A DNA stretch of 64,000 nucleotides. Source: Centropus unirufus (taxonomy: Eukaryota; Chordata; Aves; Cuculiformes; Centropidae). Positions within the stretch are counted from its first letter, which is position 1. Each line of letters opens with the position of its first letter. The notes under the pieces are model-generated. The model ran no database searches. It saw nothing but the letters and a program-made list of their open reading frames with translations, and was not told the origin of the DNA. Made by a program: the position numbers and the translations under genes. Of the stretch, positions 37,861 to 52,280 are shown piece after piece. Where the stretch lies: contig VYZI01000005.1 of NCBI GenBank assembly GCA_013397695.1, forward strand, positions 3,557,713 to 3,621,712. Direction: 5' to 3'.

Positions 37861-40800
37861 TTCCACCATGCTGCAGGTCTTTCCAAAAAAATCTCTCCTC
37901 CCTCCAGGAAGGAAGAAGGGCACAAACACCCTCCCACAGCCTGTACCAGGAGAGGAAAGACGCAAAGCAAGGCCAGAGGTGCTTTAGAGCTGTGGAGGAA
38001 GAAGGTGTGTGCTTCCTGCTATGGCTGGAGATCAGCATTCCCCTCCAGCGCCAAGGACAATCAGGGAGTTGCTGCCCGCTGTGAAGGAAGCACATATCAC
38101 ATCCGCTAACTCCTGGCATACTTTTTAGTCAAAGCAAACAATCCGGCTGATGACACAAACAGCAGAGGCAGCGATGTAGGGGCAGAGGGGGGCCTTTACT
38201 GCCAGGAAGCCTGGGATGTGGCACAACCTGACTTACCCCAGGCAAAGGAGACAAAAAAAATCAGACTGAATAAGCCCAATGTGCAGCTTCTCTGAGTCCC
38301 GATTAGCAGGGAAGGGATGCACAAACTTCCCCTTTCCTGTCCCGCATCTAATTCTGGTGAACTGGCAACACGGCTCACAAGCTCCTGCTCCACTCAGAAC
38401 AGAACAGGACATTAAAAGATCATCAGGCATAGAAATTATGAATGAAGTCAGGCATGATGTGGTCTCCTAATGCCTCAGTTTGAAAGGATAAAAAAGTGTG
38501 AGTCTAGAGGGGAATGCAGAAGCATAAGGTCTGTGGACATGCCATTAGTGTTTTAGGTGATAAACGAATTAAACATGGTAAAGGTAGGAGTGGTTCTAAA
38601 GCTGGTGATTTGCATTCCTTTTCACTTATGGTTTTGGGCTTGGCCCAAGTTATTTAGGGATTCCAAGTAGCTCTTCTAGGAGAGCAAGGTTAGGAAACAG
38701 TGAGTCAGTTTCAGAAGAAGAATTTCCTTAGTGCTAACAAGTTACTTCATGGCAATCATGAATTTAACTCAGAAGTACTCTCTGTCTTTGCTGCGAGAAA
38801 AGTTGGGAGGCCTTTGTGTGGGACAAAGTGCCCAGCTTCCTCATGCACGTGTCACGCTGGCTGGGGAGGGCTTTGCATGAAACAGATTCTCAAAATTCCC
38901 CAACACCTTGGCAAAACGGAAGAATAAAGAATGCAGCATTGATCTGAGAGGAAGAAGGGAAGGTATTGTTTAGAAAAAATGTCCTTCTGAAGAGGAAGTC
39001 CATGGTGGGAGACTTTCTGAAAATAAATGGCAGAAAAGATTCTTTCAATTTATCTGTGAAATAGGAGGTTTGAATACACTAATGGTAGGAAGTGTAGAAA
39101 ATCAGTCATATGTTCACTACTACAGGAAGAAATGTACACAATTAATTTGAGTTGAAATCAAAATTAGAATTCTGATCATGTGACAGATTACTCGACTGCA
39201 GTGTTTTCTGCTGAAGCATAAGTGCTAATGGCTGGGATATGACCTGTATTCCACTGTGACACTTCAATGGATGAAACAAGACCACGATGTCCTAAAAAGC
39301 AAACATTTAAAAATTTTTTGCATCATTATCGTTACTTATTTTTAGGTATGTTCAAACATACGTTACCTCATGAAGGGTCCTTAGGAATATACACTTCTGA
39401 TTTAACAGCAATAGTTCCTCCTATGGAACTAAGCAAGAAAATTTAGTTGCATTCAATGTTCTCCAGAAAAAACAAGATGCAATGGGGAGATCTGTGGCTG
39501 AAGGCCTGTAAAACCACATCTCAGTAATGCCATGGATTTAAAAATAAGCAATTTCTTGGAAGGGAAGCTTGAGAATTGCACCTTTGAGGGCAATTGTGGT
39601 CATTTAACAGCAGTAATCATGTTTTACACAGCAAAATGTGTTTTCCTGGAATAAGAGATGTTCAGCTAAAAGGACAACTATTTTTACAAGTGCAACATTT
39701 TAGTTTTGAAAGGAAACATTTCAGAAATTCATGTCAGGAAAGGATTTTGGGATAGGGTGCTCTTGTTTGATTTTTTTATTTTTTTTTTAATTCTAGTGGA
39801 TGTCATACTAAATACTTAGACACCTGCCTATGGCCCTGTAGCAAAGGTAGTCAAAGTAAACCTCTTTCAGTGTAGTAAAACCCAACGGTTAAAGCTGTGT
39901 AGTTAAATTCACCCCTTGGAATGAAGACTGAAGGGTAGAGCAGCTTTCCAGAGTTAGCAAGTTTAAGCTGTACGTTCCCAAGAATTCACAGTTCCAGCTC
40001 TGGGCTGCACTTCCCTACCAGCACTGTGGAAATTGTATCCACCTACACCTCATCTTCAATCTGGCCTGTGCTTTAGAGGCCAGGAGGCAGTCCTTCCGTC
40101 TTGTTGGGGTTTTTCCTCACTCAGTCTTTCTTTCTGTATTCAGTCTTCCTTTTCTTTAGGTGGCGTGAGAAGAATGCTGTGTGTTTCATTTTCAGGTTTC
40201 TGATCTACAAAGTCACTACCAGATGTGTACAATCTCTCAATTCAGGCTGAAAAGGGAAAAAATAATGTGGTTTTCTTATAATGACTTTGCTCTTCACTCT
40301 GAGGAGGTGCACCAGAAATTGAGGGTGTCTGAGAGAGATAAAGAAAGGAAAGAAACATTTTCACAGAAATTGTATCTTAGAAAAAGGAAAGAGAAGAAAT
40401 AGAAATGAGACTTCAGAAACCTCTGGTTTATAAGATCTGACATATAATGTAGTGGTTGGAGGTTCAAACAATGCGGAATAACTATGCTCATACAAAGCAC
40501 GATTATTTGAAGAACTGAGAGTTTTAGTACATTTTTTTAAAATGTCATGCTGTTACAGGGAGCTTGAATACGTTCTTTAACATTCTTCCCATTTTATAAA
40601 GAGAAACAATATTTGAGCCACATTTTTTTTTAAATCTCTAGGTTTAACTCAAAATGAAAGGCAACCTCAAACATAATTGAATGCAGAACTTTAAATTCCA
40701 TTTCCATGTTTAAACAATGATATTCTCTTGCTCAACTACTGGCAAATAACATTTGTTGTCCATTTACAGCTTGGCTCTTAACAAAAAAAATAGGAAGTTG

Positions 40801-43800
40801 TTGTTCCTAATTAGAACATTCATTTGGAAAGGTTGCCAATCATCAAGATAAATGCGTGGAGTTCTCTGTGTTCCTGCAGTCACTGTTTTATAACTGAGAT
40901 GGATTTGCCACTGATATCTCTTAAACTATGTCAACATTTTCTTGAAGTCCTACCGAGGAGCCCTTTCCTGCAAACAGTCCCACTGAGAATCAAAGGGACC
41001 AGATTCTTTGAGGACTGAAAACTGAGCAAGTTATGTCATGAAGTCACTGTTGTGCTTGTTCTCTGTTGCAGAGAAAGACCAGGATTAGTCTTTCTTCAGA
41101 CCCACAACAAGACAATGTAAGCTATTTCAACTCCCTTCACTCCACCAGTCTGAGGACTGGAATCACAAGGCAGATTGAAAAAATGGGTTGAGCTTTTTTT
41201 CTTTGTTTCCTCACTGCCTGCACAGCAGTGTTTGTCCCATGGCACACTGTAGAACTATTTTCGAAAATGATGGAGACTCTTCATTGAATACTACTATAAC
41301 GTATAAATGAGTCTACGCATTACTCACAGTGAACATATGCTTTGCTATATTTTTGTCTCATGTCAGCGCAACCCCATTATTATAAATCAAGCTGAAGGTT
41401 TGACAGACTACTTCAGTCACATCTTGCTCACTGCTCTCACTGTTCATTGTAACGTACACAACGTGCCATTCGTAAAAGGAACAAAACCCAACAGATTATT
41501 TTACTTCATTTAACTGCTGAGAGCATCTTGGTGTAACATCAAAGATGGTTTACTCTTTTTTTTTGTTTTTACTAACAGACTTGCTAGCCAGTTTAGGTAA
41601 TATTTGTGAAACGATAGCAGGTTGTGAGAAATGTATTTAGAAATGGTTATAATTCACTAATATTCAAGCTCTTCAAAACACTGCTGTACATTCTTATCTG
41701 CAGGAACAAAATACTCTGCTTGAGAAACAAGAGGCACATTCCTTATCTGTTGTTTGAACAAAGCAAGGGTGGGGACATTTTTCCACCAATCACCCATTTT
41801 AAATGTTTCCAAACGGAATTACACCTGATGGGTTTTACACTGAAGAGTATAAATTCTGCAGTGAAGCGTATTTCACAATGGATTGAAATAAAAACTACCT
41901 AAATGTAAGTTTTTTTGACTGGTAATATGTTTGGTCATAATATCTTTTCTTTCATGTTGATAAAATATAACTGGGGAGCAGGTTGGAGAAGATTTCTTAA
42001 AGGCACAGTTTTCTTAGCATTTGTTTTAGATTACTCATTGCATTTTTTAATGTTTTTTACTGCTTGTTTTAAAATTACTGATCTGTTTGTTTTATAATGT
42101 CTCAAGGAAACACAAGCATGTACATGTAATAAAACTGTTATGATACTTGCTTGTGCATTTTGCATGCTAGATGACTAGGCAAGCAATTATGCTAATCTAG
42201 CTTCTAAATGTATTTATTACTTCTGCTGGAGTTACAGCCACGCCTGTCTGCCCTATCTCATACCAAGGCATGGGAGTTCAGGAACAACAATCCTTCAATC
42301 CATGGACAACTCTGTGAGAAAGTTTATATGTGGCAGACCCTTCCCACTTTGGATGCCCTGATCCCCCAATATTTGATCTTTAGGACATTTGATCCAGAGA
42401 TTATTGGGAAAGACTCACTGCTGAGTCATAGAGAGCGTTTTGAAATCAGTCTGACTGCTTTTCAGTCTTTGGTGGATCCAGGGGCTTGTGCTAAAGGAGC
42501 CAGAGAAATGTGACTGGAAAGAAGTCCAGTTGTGTTGTGCCTCCCATAACTGTATGAGAAATTCCATTGTTCTGCCCTTACTGAAAGGATGTTCAGTTTT
42601 TATGATAAGAGACAATGAATCTGGAAAAGGTTAGGAATCAATATTGCCAAGGAGGTCAAAATTAATAGTTTTCTTCCCTTCACATGCCCCTCACGGGTTA
42701 CACATGAAGTCTTAACTCTCTCCTGAGAAAACTGAACGAGAGTGGGGTTGGAGGTGTTGGGATACAGAAGAAGAGCAAGTTTCAGGAGAGATGGTAAATC
42801 TTATTCCCTGGAAGATGTTAAAAAGGTACCCTTGCCTAAAAGTCAGAGAAGGCAAGACAAGCATTAGATCTCTAGGTATCTTCCTTTGTAAGAAGGTACA
42901 GTCTTAAGGCACAATTTTGTCCGGACTAGATTCAGCATAAATCTGACTACTTCGTATTGACCACTGGTGGACACTAGAAGTGATTCCGTGCTCAGAGCTT
43001 TGTTCACATCTCTGGAATAATTACTTAGAAGTCTTGGGGGTGCCAGCCAATGGAAAAGAGTAGGCACAGTGATCTACCTGGAATATGGGCTGGGAGAACC
43101 TAGGACTAAGATCAATATTTAGATTAGTTGAAGGTGTTATTCACCCCTCTATCCCCTGCATTTTGGAGAATTAGCTATCATTCTTTTATTTCTTTTCAAG
43201 GTCTGAACATTCATGCAAGCAGGAATAAATCTATCCCAACGTCCTTTAAGTTTTCCACAATTAGTCCTACCAATTGCACTCCAGAGTTGAAGTACATATC
43301 TTCTAAACACGATATTCAGAGCACAACTGAGTGACTGTCAGCTGGCCAAGCTTGCACATGCTTTGGAGTGCATCTCTGGTTTCCTAGGGAACCTTGCTTG
43401 AGTCCTCCTGTGGTGTTCCAAGGCACCCAGGAGACTTTTCATTACTGCCACTCTTCATGGATTTGTACATCCCTAAGTAATCAACACATCAAAGGTGCAT
43501 TTGCATTTTTTATTCTTAAGTTTCTAAAGCAGTGAAATTGCTGACCATCCAAAGCTGATTGCACTTTTAGCTGTAAAACTCAAGAGCCTTGCTTAGAAGT
43601 TTGAAGTTGAAGCTCTACGTTATTTGTCTCATCTACACTGTCAATATTTCTACTGACCAGTACTGCTGTTTTTCTTCTTATTACGTTGACCAGCAAGCCA
43701 TTGTTCATCCAAGCAGCTACTTGTGGCCTTGCTCTGATTAATTTATCTGCTCTTATTCAGAACTAGTTATTATTCAAAGATTCAAATCTCTCTTACAGCC

Positions 43801-46800
43801 CGTATTTCTTATGTCAACCCACAAATGTAAACAGCTTACCTCTTACCTTCCCTGGTAGGTCAGTAAGCTGAACATTCTCCAGGGAGTCTTTATGCACGGT
43901 ATCTTTGCTCAAAAATAGGCTATTTATTTCTTAAGAGAAAAAGAATGGGGGCGGGAGGAGGGGAAGCACCGGATATTGAAGATATTGGCAAAAATCTTTT
44001 TGTTGAGCTTTTCCTTCCATCCAGAAAACAATCTATAGAGAGCAAATACTTCTGGGGAAAGCAAAGGTTTAACGGGAAAGTTTTCAGTCTTCATGTGCAT
44101 TCATTCTTCTGTCTCTAGAGAGGCTGAGACCTCTGTCACAGATGTAGGCTCGACATGCACCTTATCTTCTCTTTTCTACACATACTGGTCACAGATGTCT
44201 GAATACTACATTTTCCGTGGCAGGCTGAGGCTTTAATGCTTTCCCCTGGAGGAGAGATAAGAGCCAGAACACGTGTAGACTGCATTACATTTTCATTTGT
44301 AATCAGTGATGTGTAAAGTTTCTAAAAGTTGTTGACACTTGTATGATATATTCTGTCTCCATTAGAGGGGTAGTGGACGTGGATATATGGTCAGATACTA
44401 TTTTGTTTGCAAAGACCTTTTCCTTTAACCAACCCAAAACCATTCTCCATCACTTCATGTAATGAAATACACAGCCTTATCGTTTTCAGTCTTATTTCTC
44501 TTTCTTATCATTCATATTTAATGTATTTCTACCTCCTATTTTGTAGCCATTTACATTTTATTGATTCTTGGGTGCAGTTTGTAAGTCAGTGATTTATTAT
44601 CTTTCACTTCTCTTTGTGCTGACAGGGAACATTGCTATTTTTCTACTTCAGATGTAGTGTGAGGTAAAAATATTGGTGGAAGAAACTCGTCAAAATGTAA
44701 GGTATACATTTAAGCCATGCTAATTTTTACTATACAGATTTTTAGAGAAAAAGAAGAGGAAATTAATGGTTAAGGATGACTCCTCACTTTCTACTTGTGA
44801 AACTTGGTATTGCAGCATATGCAATGTATTATCCATCACTGTTCAGACAGCCGTGCAGTGCCTGACATGAGAGGACATGAAGGATTCTGGCCAAATTTTT
44901 TTAAACTTAGGTGCCAGAAGCTGGGTACACAAGATTTTTGAGACAAGGGTGAGTTCCAAAGCCTCTAAGTTTTAGAAGAGAATCGCAGAGGCTGTGGAGG
45001 GTTGGGCAAGGGGCAGCAGCATGACTAAAAGCAGAGGATGGAAGGCATAACATGGGACAAGGAGCATTCGCATCGGCTGAGCACTGTTCAGTTCACTGCT
45101 GATGGCAGCAGCCAGGACAGGCATTAGAGGTTTGCCACTCCTTCCATGCTGGCCATTTCCAGAGCAAGGGTTAATTCTTCCTGGGTTCAGTGTCATTTGT
45201 CCTTCCCTTTGCTCCTCTCTGTTTTGTATATGAGGTATTTTGGCAATAGGAAATATGAATCGGAAAAATAGGCTGCGGTACTGGGGCTGTATTGGCAATA
45301 ATCAGCCCTGTTCCCCTGGCTCACCTGTCAGGGCTGGTGCTGTTGAAATCTTTACAGGTTGAAGGAGGGCACCAAGGTCATAATGAAATGGCTTGGCAGA
45401 AATTACGCTTGGCAAAAGTGACCTATTTGCTTAGGAAAATCAGTCTTTTCCCGTCCTCATGGTAAATGTGCACTGGCCACTTGTTGGCTTCTCACATGGA
45501 GGCCCCAGGTGGGTTCCCCTTGCACAATCACAAATCAGCAGTTCCTAGGAACTTTCCCATTCTTGTCTGGCTACGACATTGTGACAGCATATTTTTTCCC
45601 CACAGTGAACCTCGTTATTGTGAATCACTTACTGTTTGCTTCACAACTAAATTGCTGCAATATGCTAGTCTTTGGGCTACATCAACAGTCAATCCAGGAG
45701 CTGTAGGCAGCTGGTGTCTCACTGAACAAGGTATTTTACAATGAGCAGCATCTTACACCAGCACCTCTTGGTTTAGATGTGAATGGCTTGCATGGGATTT
45801 CCTTACCACATCCTTTTTCTACTGTCAAAGAAAAGGATAGAGCACAGATTTGAGCTCCAGCTAATGAAAGGACATTTTTTTGTGAGGAGCTCTCAGCTTT
45901 GGAATTGGCTCCAGCCTGTTTGGGGGGTGCAGGGAGGCGAGGTGGGGGAGTTGTTAATGATCAGAACAGGCTGTGACTCTCTTCTGTTTTCCCAGGATTT
46001 CAGAAAGGACAAGGCTCAACCTGATCACATTCCCCAAATATATTGTGTTTGGGAAGATTTTTAATATGACTGAAAGACAATCCTGGGATCTCCAGTTGCT
46101 CATTGTAAACACTAGTGTAGCTGGCACCAGAATATTATGCCTCCTTCCCACTGTACCGAATCTGCAAGAGGCTTTTCAGGTGCTCTACGCCTAAGCACAT
46201 TGTAGCATTAGCTTTTTTCTCAGCTTCTGCTACACAATTTTTCACCTCAAGCTCTGTCTTTCCCCTAGAAGAAATGGCACTTTGTGTAGAAACAGTATTC
46301 CCAGACCCACAGCCGTCTTCCTTGGGCTGCTCAGCAGCTTAAGCAAATTCCTGCCTTGAGCTCCTGAGCTTTAAGTGCTCCAGGTTTCCCAGCTCAACTC
46401 TGTGTCCACCTGGGGCTGGGGAAAGGGGCAAATTTTTTTACAGTTCCTAAATTAAACGAGCCCAATTTCCTGGATAGTGTTTCCTATGGGTTGGAAACAG
46501 AGTATGAGTTCGTGTTAGATATTTCTTACATTCTTGTGCCCTACACCTGGCAAAAGAAATATACTGCTCCAGAAAAAAAAAAAAAGAAAGAAAAAAAAGA
46601 ACAAAACCCACATTATGCTGATAATATGCTGATAAGCAGCTATACATATTTCCTTGTTTTAATTTCCTCCCTGCTTGAAAGTGCTCTCTAGGCTTAAGTC
46701 TAAGCCTTCCTGAGTGCACAAGGTCTGCCTCTCTTGCCTCTCCTTACAGAGTTCTACATCCTTTTCTCAGCTCGTTCAGCAGCTAAACCAAATCTCTCTG

Positions 46801-48844
46801 CTGTTCCTCCTTCCTGTCAAGTTCACCCGTGTCTCTGCAAATCTCTCTAAGTCTCTCAAGCTTTGCGGTATTTAAGATCTCGGGTTAATACTTAATCTCT
46901 TTGTCCTGCTTGTAGTGGAAGTTTCTTCTTCCAAACATCCTCCCTGCAAAGGGACCAGTCCTTAGGCAGGACTAGTCTTCCCAAGCCTTCCTGTGCCATC
47001 ATCCAGCTCAATGACTAGATCAAAGGAAAAAAAATTGCAGAGGGATAAATTGTCAGTGCACCTGACCCAGGAATCTTAAAAATGTATTGCCAGTGCTGTA
47101 CTTATAATTAGTGGATAAAGGGGGAAAAATAATGCGCGTGTGTGTGTGTATGATGAGTTGTCCAGAACACTCAATGAAAAGGAACAAAGAGAAACTGGAG
47201 AACTCCACTAGAAACTGGAATTTGTATGGACCGTACGCAACTATTTAAAAGAAAAGGTAAAGTACCTCCTGGTGCAGTAACCTGAAGACCTTGCACAAAT
47301 CTTACTGTTTATTTCACATGCTGAACTTAAAGCTGTTGAAAGTCAATATTGTTCTACATCTAGAAAGGGATGGAATCTTTTGGTCATTCAACAATACTCA
47401 ATTAAATCCAATCCGTTTAGCTACAAAGATTTTAAATAGGGCCCATGTATCTGCTTGTTGAGATCCTCTTGGACAGCATGAAAAATGTGGATTTTTGAGC
47501 TGGAAAACAAAAAAAATAGAAGATACCTTAGGGCAACTGCAGATGGAAAAAAGAAGAAAATAAATTCAAGGCATTTCCGCGCACTGCTGCTCTGTTGCTG
47601 AATGAGGTCACACTTCACATTGTATGTGGGATAAAAGACAAGACAATTTCCCACTTCCCATTTCTGTTCTGTATTGCCAGGTTAATTGTTGTCATTGTAT
47701 TCCCCACAAGAGAAGCCTCAGCAGTGATGCCAAATAAACCAGATTACTGTTCAGGGGCATTTGCTGGAAGTGATGCCAAATCCATTCTTGATCCTAATTA
47801 TATGAAATATGCTCCAATAATTTTCCACAAGGTGAATAAAAATAATGCCAGAACTGCCGCTTTCACTAAAGCTCAATTAGGAGGCATTCACTAGTCCCAA
47901 GACATATCATAGCTTCTTCTGTGCAATTATATTCTCCTTTTTATAAACTGATGTTTACTTAGAGAAGATGAATATCCTCATTCCTGGCACCACTATGAGG
48001 GTGATATCGGGAGAGAGAGAAAAAATGTAGACAAGACCTGGCCCATATCCCAACATTAGGCAAACTGACCTTTGGTTTCAATCCCTGCAGACAAGCTGTT
48101 GTGTCTGCATGATTACAAGAAAACATAGGAGATAGGCACTGGAATACAGTGTTCAGTCCTGAATCCAAAAGAAGAGATGAAAAGCCACTTAACTTAGAAA
48201 ATAAAATCAGATTAAACAAATTATCCTTTGTTAGTCATGGAACATTTCCTGTGCCGTGCAATACCTCGTTCTGCAATGAATTTCCAGTTCCATGATGACG
48301 GATTTGCAACAGCTGACTAAGAAAGAGGCATGTGTCAAAATCAAAACTACCAGCAGTTGCAACTGCAGACTTTTGTTCAAACTATTGAAAATTCACTGCA
48401 AAATGGAGAGGTATTCTCCTAGCATGTAAGCATAATGAAATATGTTTTGACTGCATTTTTTTTTAAAAAATTCCTTTACAGCTAGAGCTGAAGGAGGATG
48501 GATAAACATGTTTACCAAAACAATATGATAACAAATTATGTCCATAGTCTGTAGTTCCCTTATACAGTATTACATCTTTCAGGATTCTCAAAGCACAAAA
48601 CTTCTTCGTTTTCCATTTATTAAAAAAGCCAACATTCTCAATTTAGAGGATTTTACTAATATGGAACGCTCTTGTTCTTCCTTCAAGCCTTTTTTTCATG
48701 AAAAGTCTCATGAACACCAATGCTACTATGACGGTAGAAGTTGTTTTGTTTTATGACTTCATTTACCCTCTTTCCATTGTTGAAGTTTCTTCCGCCTCTA
48801 AAACTGCTGGGAAGGCTGTATTTTATTCATTGGTTGCCTGATGT
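37861..48844. other. Intergenic stretch, no gene recognised
   Basis: About 11 kb of moderate-GC DNA with only short ORFs (none over about 110 codons) that do not resemble known proteins. It has small simple repeats, for example a short A-rich run near 46574-46600 and GT repeats near 47137-47150. No repeat family was recognised. Confidence 0.6.
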
Positions 48845-49135
48845 AGAATCACAGAATATCTCAAGTTCGGAGGCACCCATAAGGATCGTTGAATTCCCCT
48901 CCCTGCTCCTCCCAGGATGACCTAAAAGTAAACTATATGAGTAAGAACATCATCCAGATGCTCCTTGAACTCTGACTGGCTTGGTGCCACGACTGCTTCC
49001 CTGAGGAGCCCATTCCTGTGACCGACCACCCTCTCAGTGAAAAACCTTTTCCTAATGCCCAACCTGAACTACCCTTGACGCAGCTTCAAACGATACATTT
49101 GCTGGCCCAAGTCCTGATTAATTTGTGGGATCACA
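48845..49135 (-). mobile_element. CR1 LINE, 3' fragment (minus strand)
   Basis: Reading the plus strand, AGAATCACAGAATATCTC (the reversed CR1 tail) is followed by AAGGATCGTTGAATTCCC, CCCTGAGGAGCCCATTCCTG and CTCAGTGAAAAACCTTTTCC. These are typical CR1 3' blocks in reverse. The right end fades near 49135. Confidence 0.87.
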
Positions 49136-49759
49136 CAGCGGTTGGTGTACAACAGAGTGAAAAGTGGCATTTAAAGACAACAAAATTGTTCAGGTGAGTT
49201 AGTGACTCCATGCTCGATGCATTCAGATGCTCAGGGCGTCCACTCTGCTGCTGTCAGAATTGATCTCTCAACTCCGGCTGATAGGTGCAACGGTATCTCC
49301 TTAGCTCCATCCTCCCCAGTGGGATAACAGAGTGCGTTTAGATTAAGAAAAAAAAAAAAAGATACGCATCTCTCTTCCCTCCGTGTATGCTGAATTCTGA
49401 TCATGCTCCCCCACCACAGCCCTCTTGCAGGATTTGGCCAAGCAGATGATGCTCCATAGCTCGCACCCATTGAGGCTGAAGTGCTGAAGCAGGCTATTGT
49501 TTTCCCCTTGGCAAAGATCCAAAAAAGATTTCATTAGCGGCTGCTTATCAGGAATAGGGGCAGGAAATTGTTGTGTCTCTGCTTGGAGACTGGTTCCTAA
49601 AATCCGACACGACAGGCGAGCCCTTATACATACACTACAGAGGTTTCCAGCTACAGTGCCTCCTGATATTCAAAATGCAAAGGCTCTTGGATTGCTACTG
49701 CCGGATGGCATAATGGGTTTTGTTCCATTGACTACATTATCTCTTAATACAAACTAGTG
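49136..49759. other. Intergenic stretch, nothing recognised
   Basis: Ordinary sequence between a CR1 fragment and a polypyrimidine tract. It has a poly(A) run near 49347-49359. No gene is supported. Confidence 0.6.
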
Positions 49760-49947
49760 CTCTTTTTTTTTTTCTTCTTTTTTTTTCTTTCTTTGTTTTC
49801 TTTTTTCTTTGTTTTTTTTTTCTTTTTTTCTTTCTTTTTTCTTTCTTTTTTCTTTCTTTTTTCTTTTTTTTCTTTTTTTTCTTTTTTTTTTCTTTTTTTT
49901 TCTTTTTTTGTTCTTTTTTTTTCTTTTTTTTTTTCTTTCTTTTTTCC
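49760..49947 (+). repeat. Polypyrimidine (T-rich with C) tract, about 188 bp
   Basis: Almost pure T and C, made of T runs separated by single C, with only about four G interruptions near 49794, 49811 and 49910. The minus strand is the matching polypurine (A with G) and yields meaningless Lys/Glu-rich ORFs. Such tracts can form triplex (H-DNA) and are prone to length change. Confidence 0.95.
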
Positions 49948-52215
49948 AGGAGTGCTGGAAACATTCCAGCAACTTGGCACAGCTATAGAGGTGATAAAAG
50001 GCAGTTTAAAATGTCTCCTGGGTGAGGTCTGAAGGAGGTGCACAAGAAAACCAGAGCTCGAGGGGAAGGGGCTCCACTGGGCTCCAGATCAAGGGATGCA
50101 GATCTGACAGCTGGTACCCTCTGAACTGCCGTTTGGTTTTCCTTGCCACAGGTGGATGCCCAGGGACTTCTAAAGCTCGACAGAGTTAGGTGGAGGGAAG
50201 CTGTATATCAGAAAGGGCTTAGGGTTTGGGGAGCTCTTTTGTTTGCTTGCATTTAATGAGCTGTTTTAGGAAGCCACGTAAAATCTAGCTGTGTTGCTGT
50301 GTTTCCTCGTTTTTTCTCACAAAGTATTAGCTGGGATGTGGGAGACGGGATATTTATAATCGCTGGGTTGAATCTGAGGAATCAATACTAGATCTGGAAG
50401 GAAATGCAGGTTTCAGGGAGGAAGCTGACAGAGAGAGGATCTGAGGGGAGGCTGTATGATCAACAGGCTATACCTCTCTTCTGTTTTAGGGCTTGTAATA
50501 TCTGGAAATTCACTGCTAGGACTCTTGATCTACAGTAAAACAAGGCATGTCTAAGGCAGGGGAATTCCTAGCCTCTGTTGAAGACATCAGTATACAGAAA
50601 AAAAGAAAATCTAACCTTGGAAACAGGTCCACGCCAATCCAGCAGAAAGCCTTCACCAGAGCTGCATGTGTTAAAAAATAGTCAGCATGGGTTAAATCTT
50701 GCATCCTGTCAAGATTCTGTTTAGTTAGTTAACAACGGTAACGGTGCTCCTGGAATCTGAAAAACCTACGTGCATAAAAAGCAGTATCAATATGCTGTGT
50801 GATGTTATTAATTGAGCTGGCCAAGTGGTGGTGTTTTGTGCTTGGGTAAATTGCATGATGCAGCTTGCCTGTGCTGATGGAGATTCCTGGAGGCTATGCC
50901 AGTATCAGGGCAAGAAAATGTAGGCAGTCATGAGACAAAGCAGTTGCAGTAAGCATGTTTTCTGCTGGAGAAAACACAGGTGATTAATGGAGCTGTAAAA
51001 TTACCTGGGACGAGGAGATTGTTGTCTCTTCCCAGTGCCAGGAACGAACACTTTCCAGTTGCTGAGATGGAGTGGATAGGTCAATTAATTATCATTTTCC
51101 AATTAATTGTTACTGTGACATTCCTTTCCCTAAAGAAATTATTGAGCAATACAACCAGGACTCAAACGGGATCTGTCACAGCCGAGAGAGTAACTGACCG
51201 CTTTTGCAATTCCTACTTACCAGGTGTCCCACATTTCCTAAGGTAATGGGCAGAAGCACAAAAAGGGTCATTTAAGATAGACGTCTCTGTTCCCAGGTCT
51301 CGCTGACTGACGCAGCTTTCTTCTTATTTTGTCAAATTTACTCAGTGTGATGCTGATGGGTTTGTTAGCCAGCAGTCTCAGCGGAGCTTGAAAAAACCTG
51401 AGTGTTTGCATGGGCTTGTGTATTTGCTGTGTGACAGGAACTAATGGAAGGTGTCTTTGCAGAGGCTTCAGTGGCCACTGCTTGTGATTAAAACACTCCT
51501 AATGAGCAGCTCTTGCAGCCCCATTAGAGAAATGGGCTGCCAAAAGTAAGCCACTTCTTCATGTTCCAATCACCGTATTCATTTTCCTGCTCAGAAAACA
51601 CTGCTTTATTCTGTCAACAGATGAAGCCTCTGCTTGGATATTCCATCAAATAAACGCAATAGTACTCATTTCTGGAAAGTCACTTTCTCCCTGGAACTTC
51701 ATGAGCTACAAATGCACTCAGTGGGCCAGAATCACACTGTCTTATTATACCGTGATCTAAAGTCTCACAACCCTACTCACGGTAGGGAATTTAGCTCTTT
51801 GTACCTTATTCTATTTACCTGGGCACCTATCAAAAAAGTGGGAGCAAATAACTAATAGACAGAAGTTTCTCGCAGGACACCTGGAAGAAATAACATTTTA
51901 CCACCTTCCAATAAGAAGCAAAAGTTGTTGGAAGAAAATTAAAGCCTGGAGCACTCTTGGTTCTGTTGCTGCTGTTTCAAACTATTTTTGAATCTCCACT
52001 AACCTTGGAAGGCTTCTCAGAGGAATGATTGCCTAAATTAGAATATCTATTTCTCATGAAATATTGGGAAAGGAGAGGAAGGGTTATATTAGCTATTTCA
52101 TTAGAACTAACTCTCAGGGTCTGTATCCCAGCCTGCAGCAGAAATGTCAAGAGGAGCAGCTGCTACAGCACACAAGCCAGCAGAATATTTCCATCTCGGA
52201 ATGAAGAAAAAGGCT

Positions 52216-52280
52216 GGGGGGGCCAGGGAAGGGAGAGGGAAGGAAGAGAGGGGAAGAAGGGCAGGCGGGGGCGGGGGGGA
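52216..52280 (+). other. G-quadruplex-capable G-rich patch
   Basis: Four G runs of three or more with loops of 3, 2 and 3 bases lie at 52216-52239 (runs at 52216-22, 52226-28, 52231-33, 52237-39). Further G runs continue to 52280. This fits the G3+N1-7 quadruplex rule. Folding and function are not shown. Confidence 0.7.

Noticed and set aside
49737..50043. Lys/Glu-rich minus-strand ORFs of 70-99 codons and a Phe-rich plus-strand ORF
   Set aside because: They are only translations of the polypyrimidine tract.
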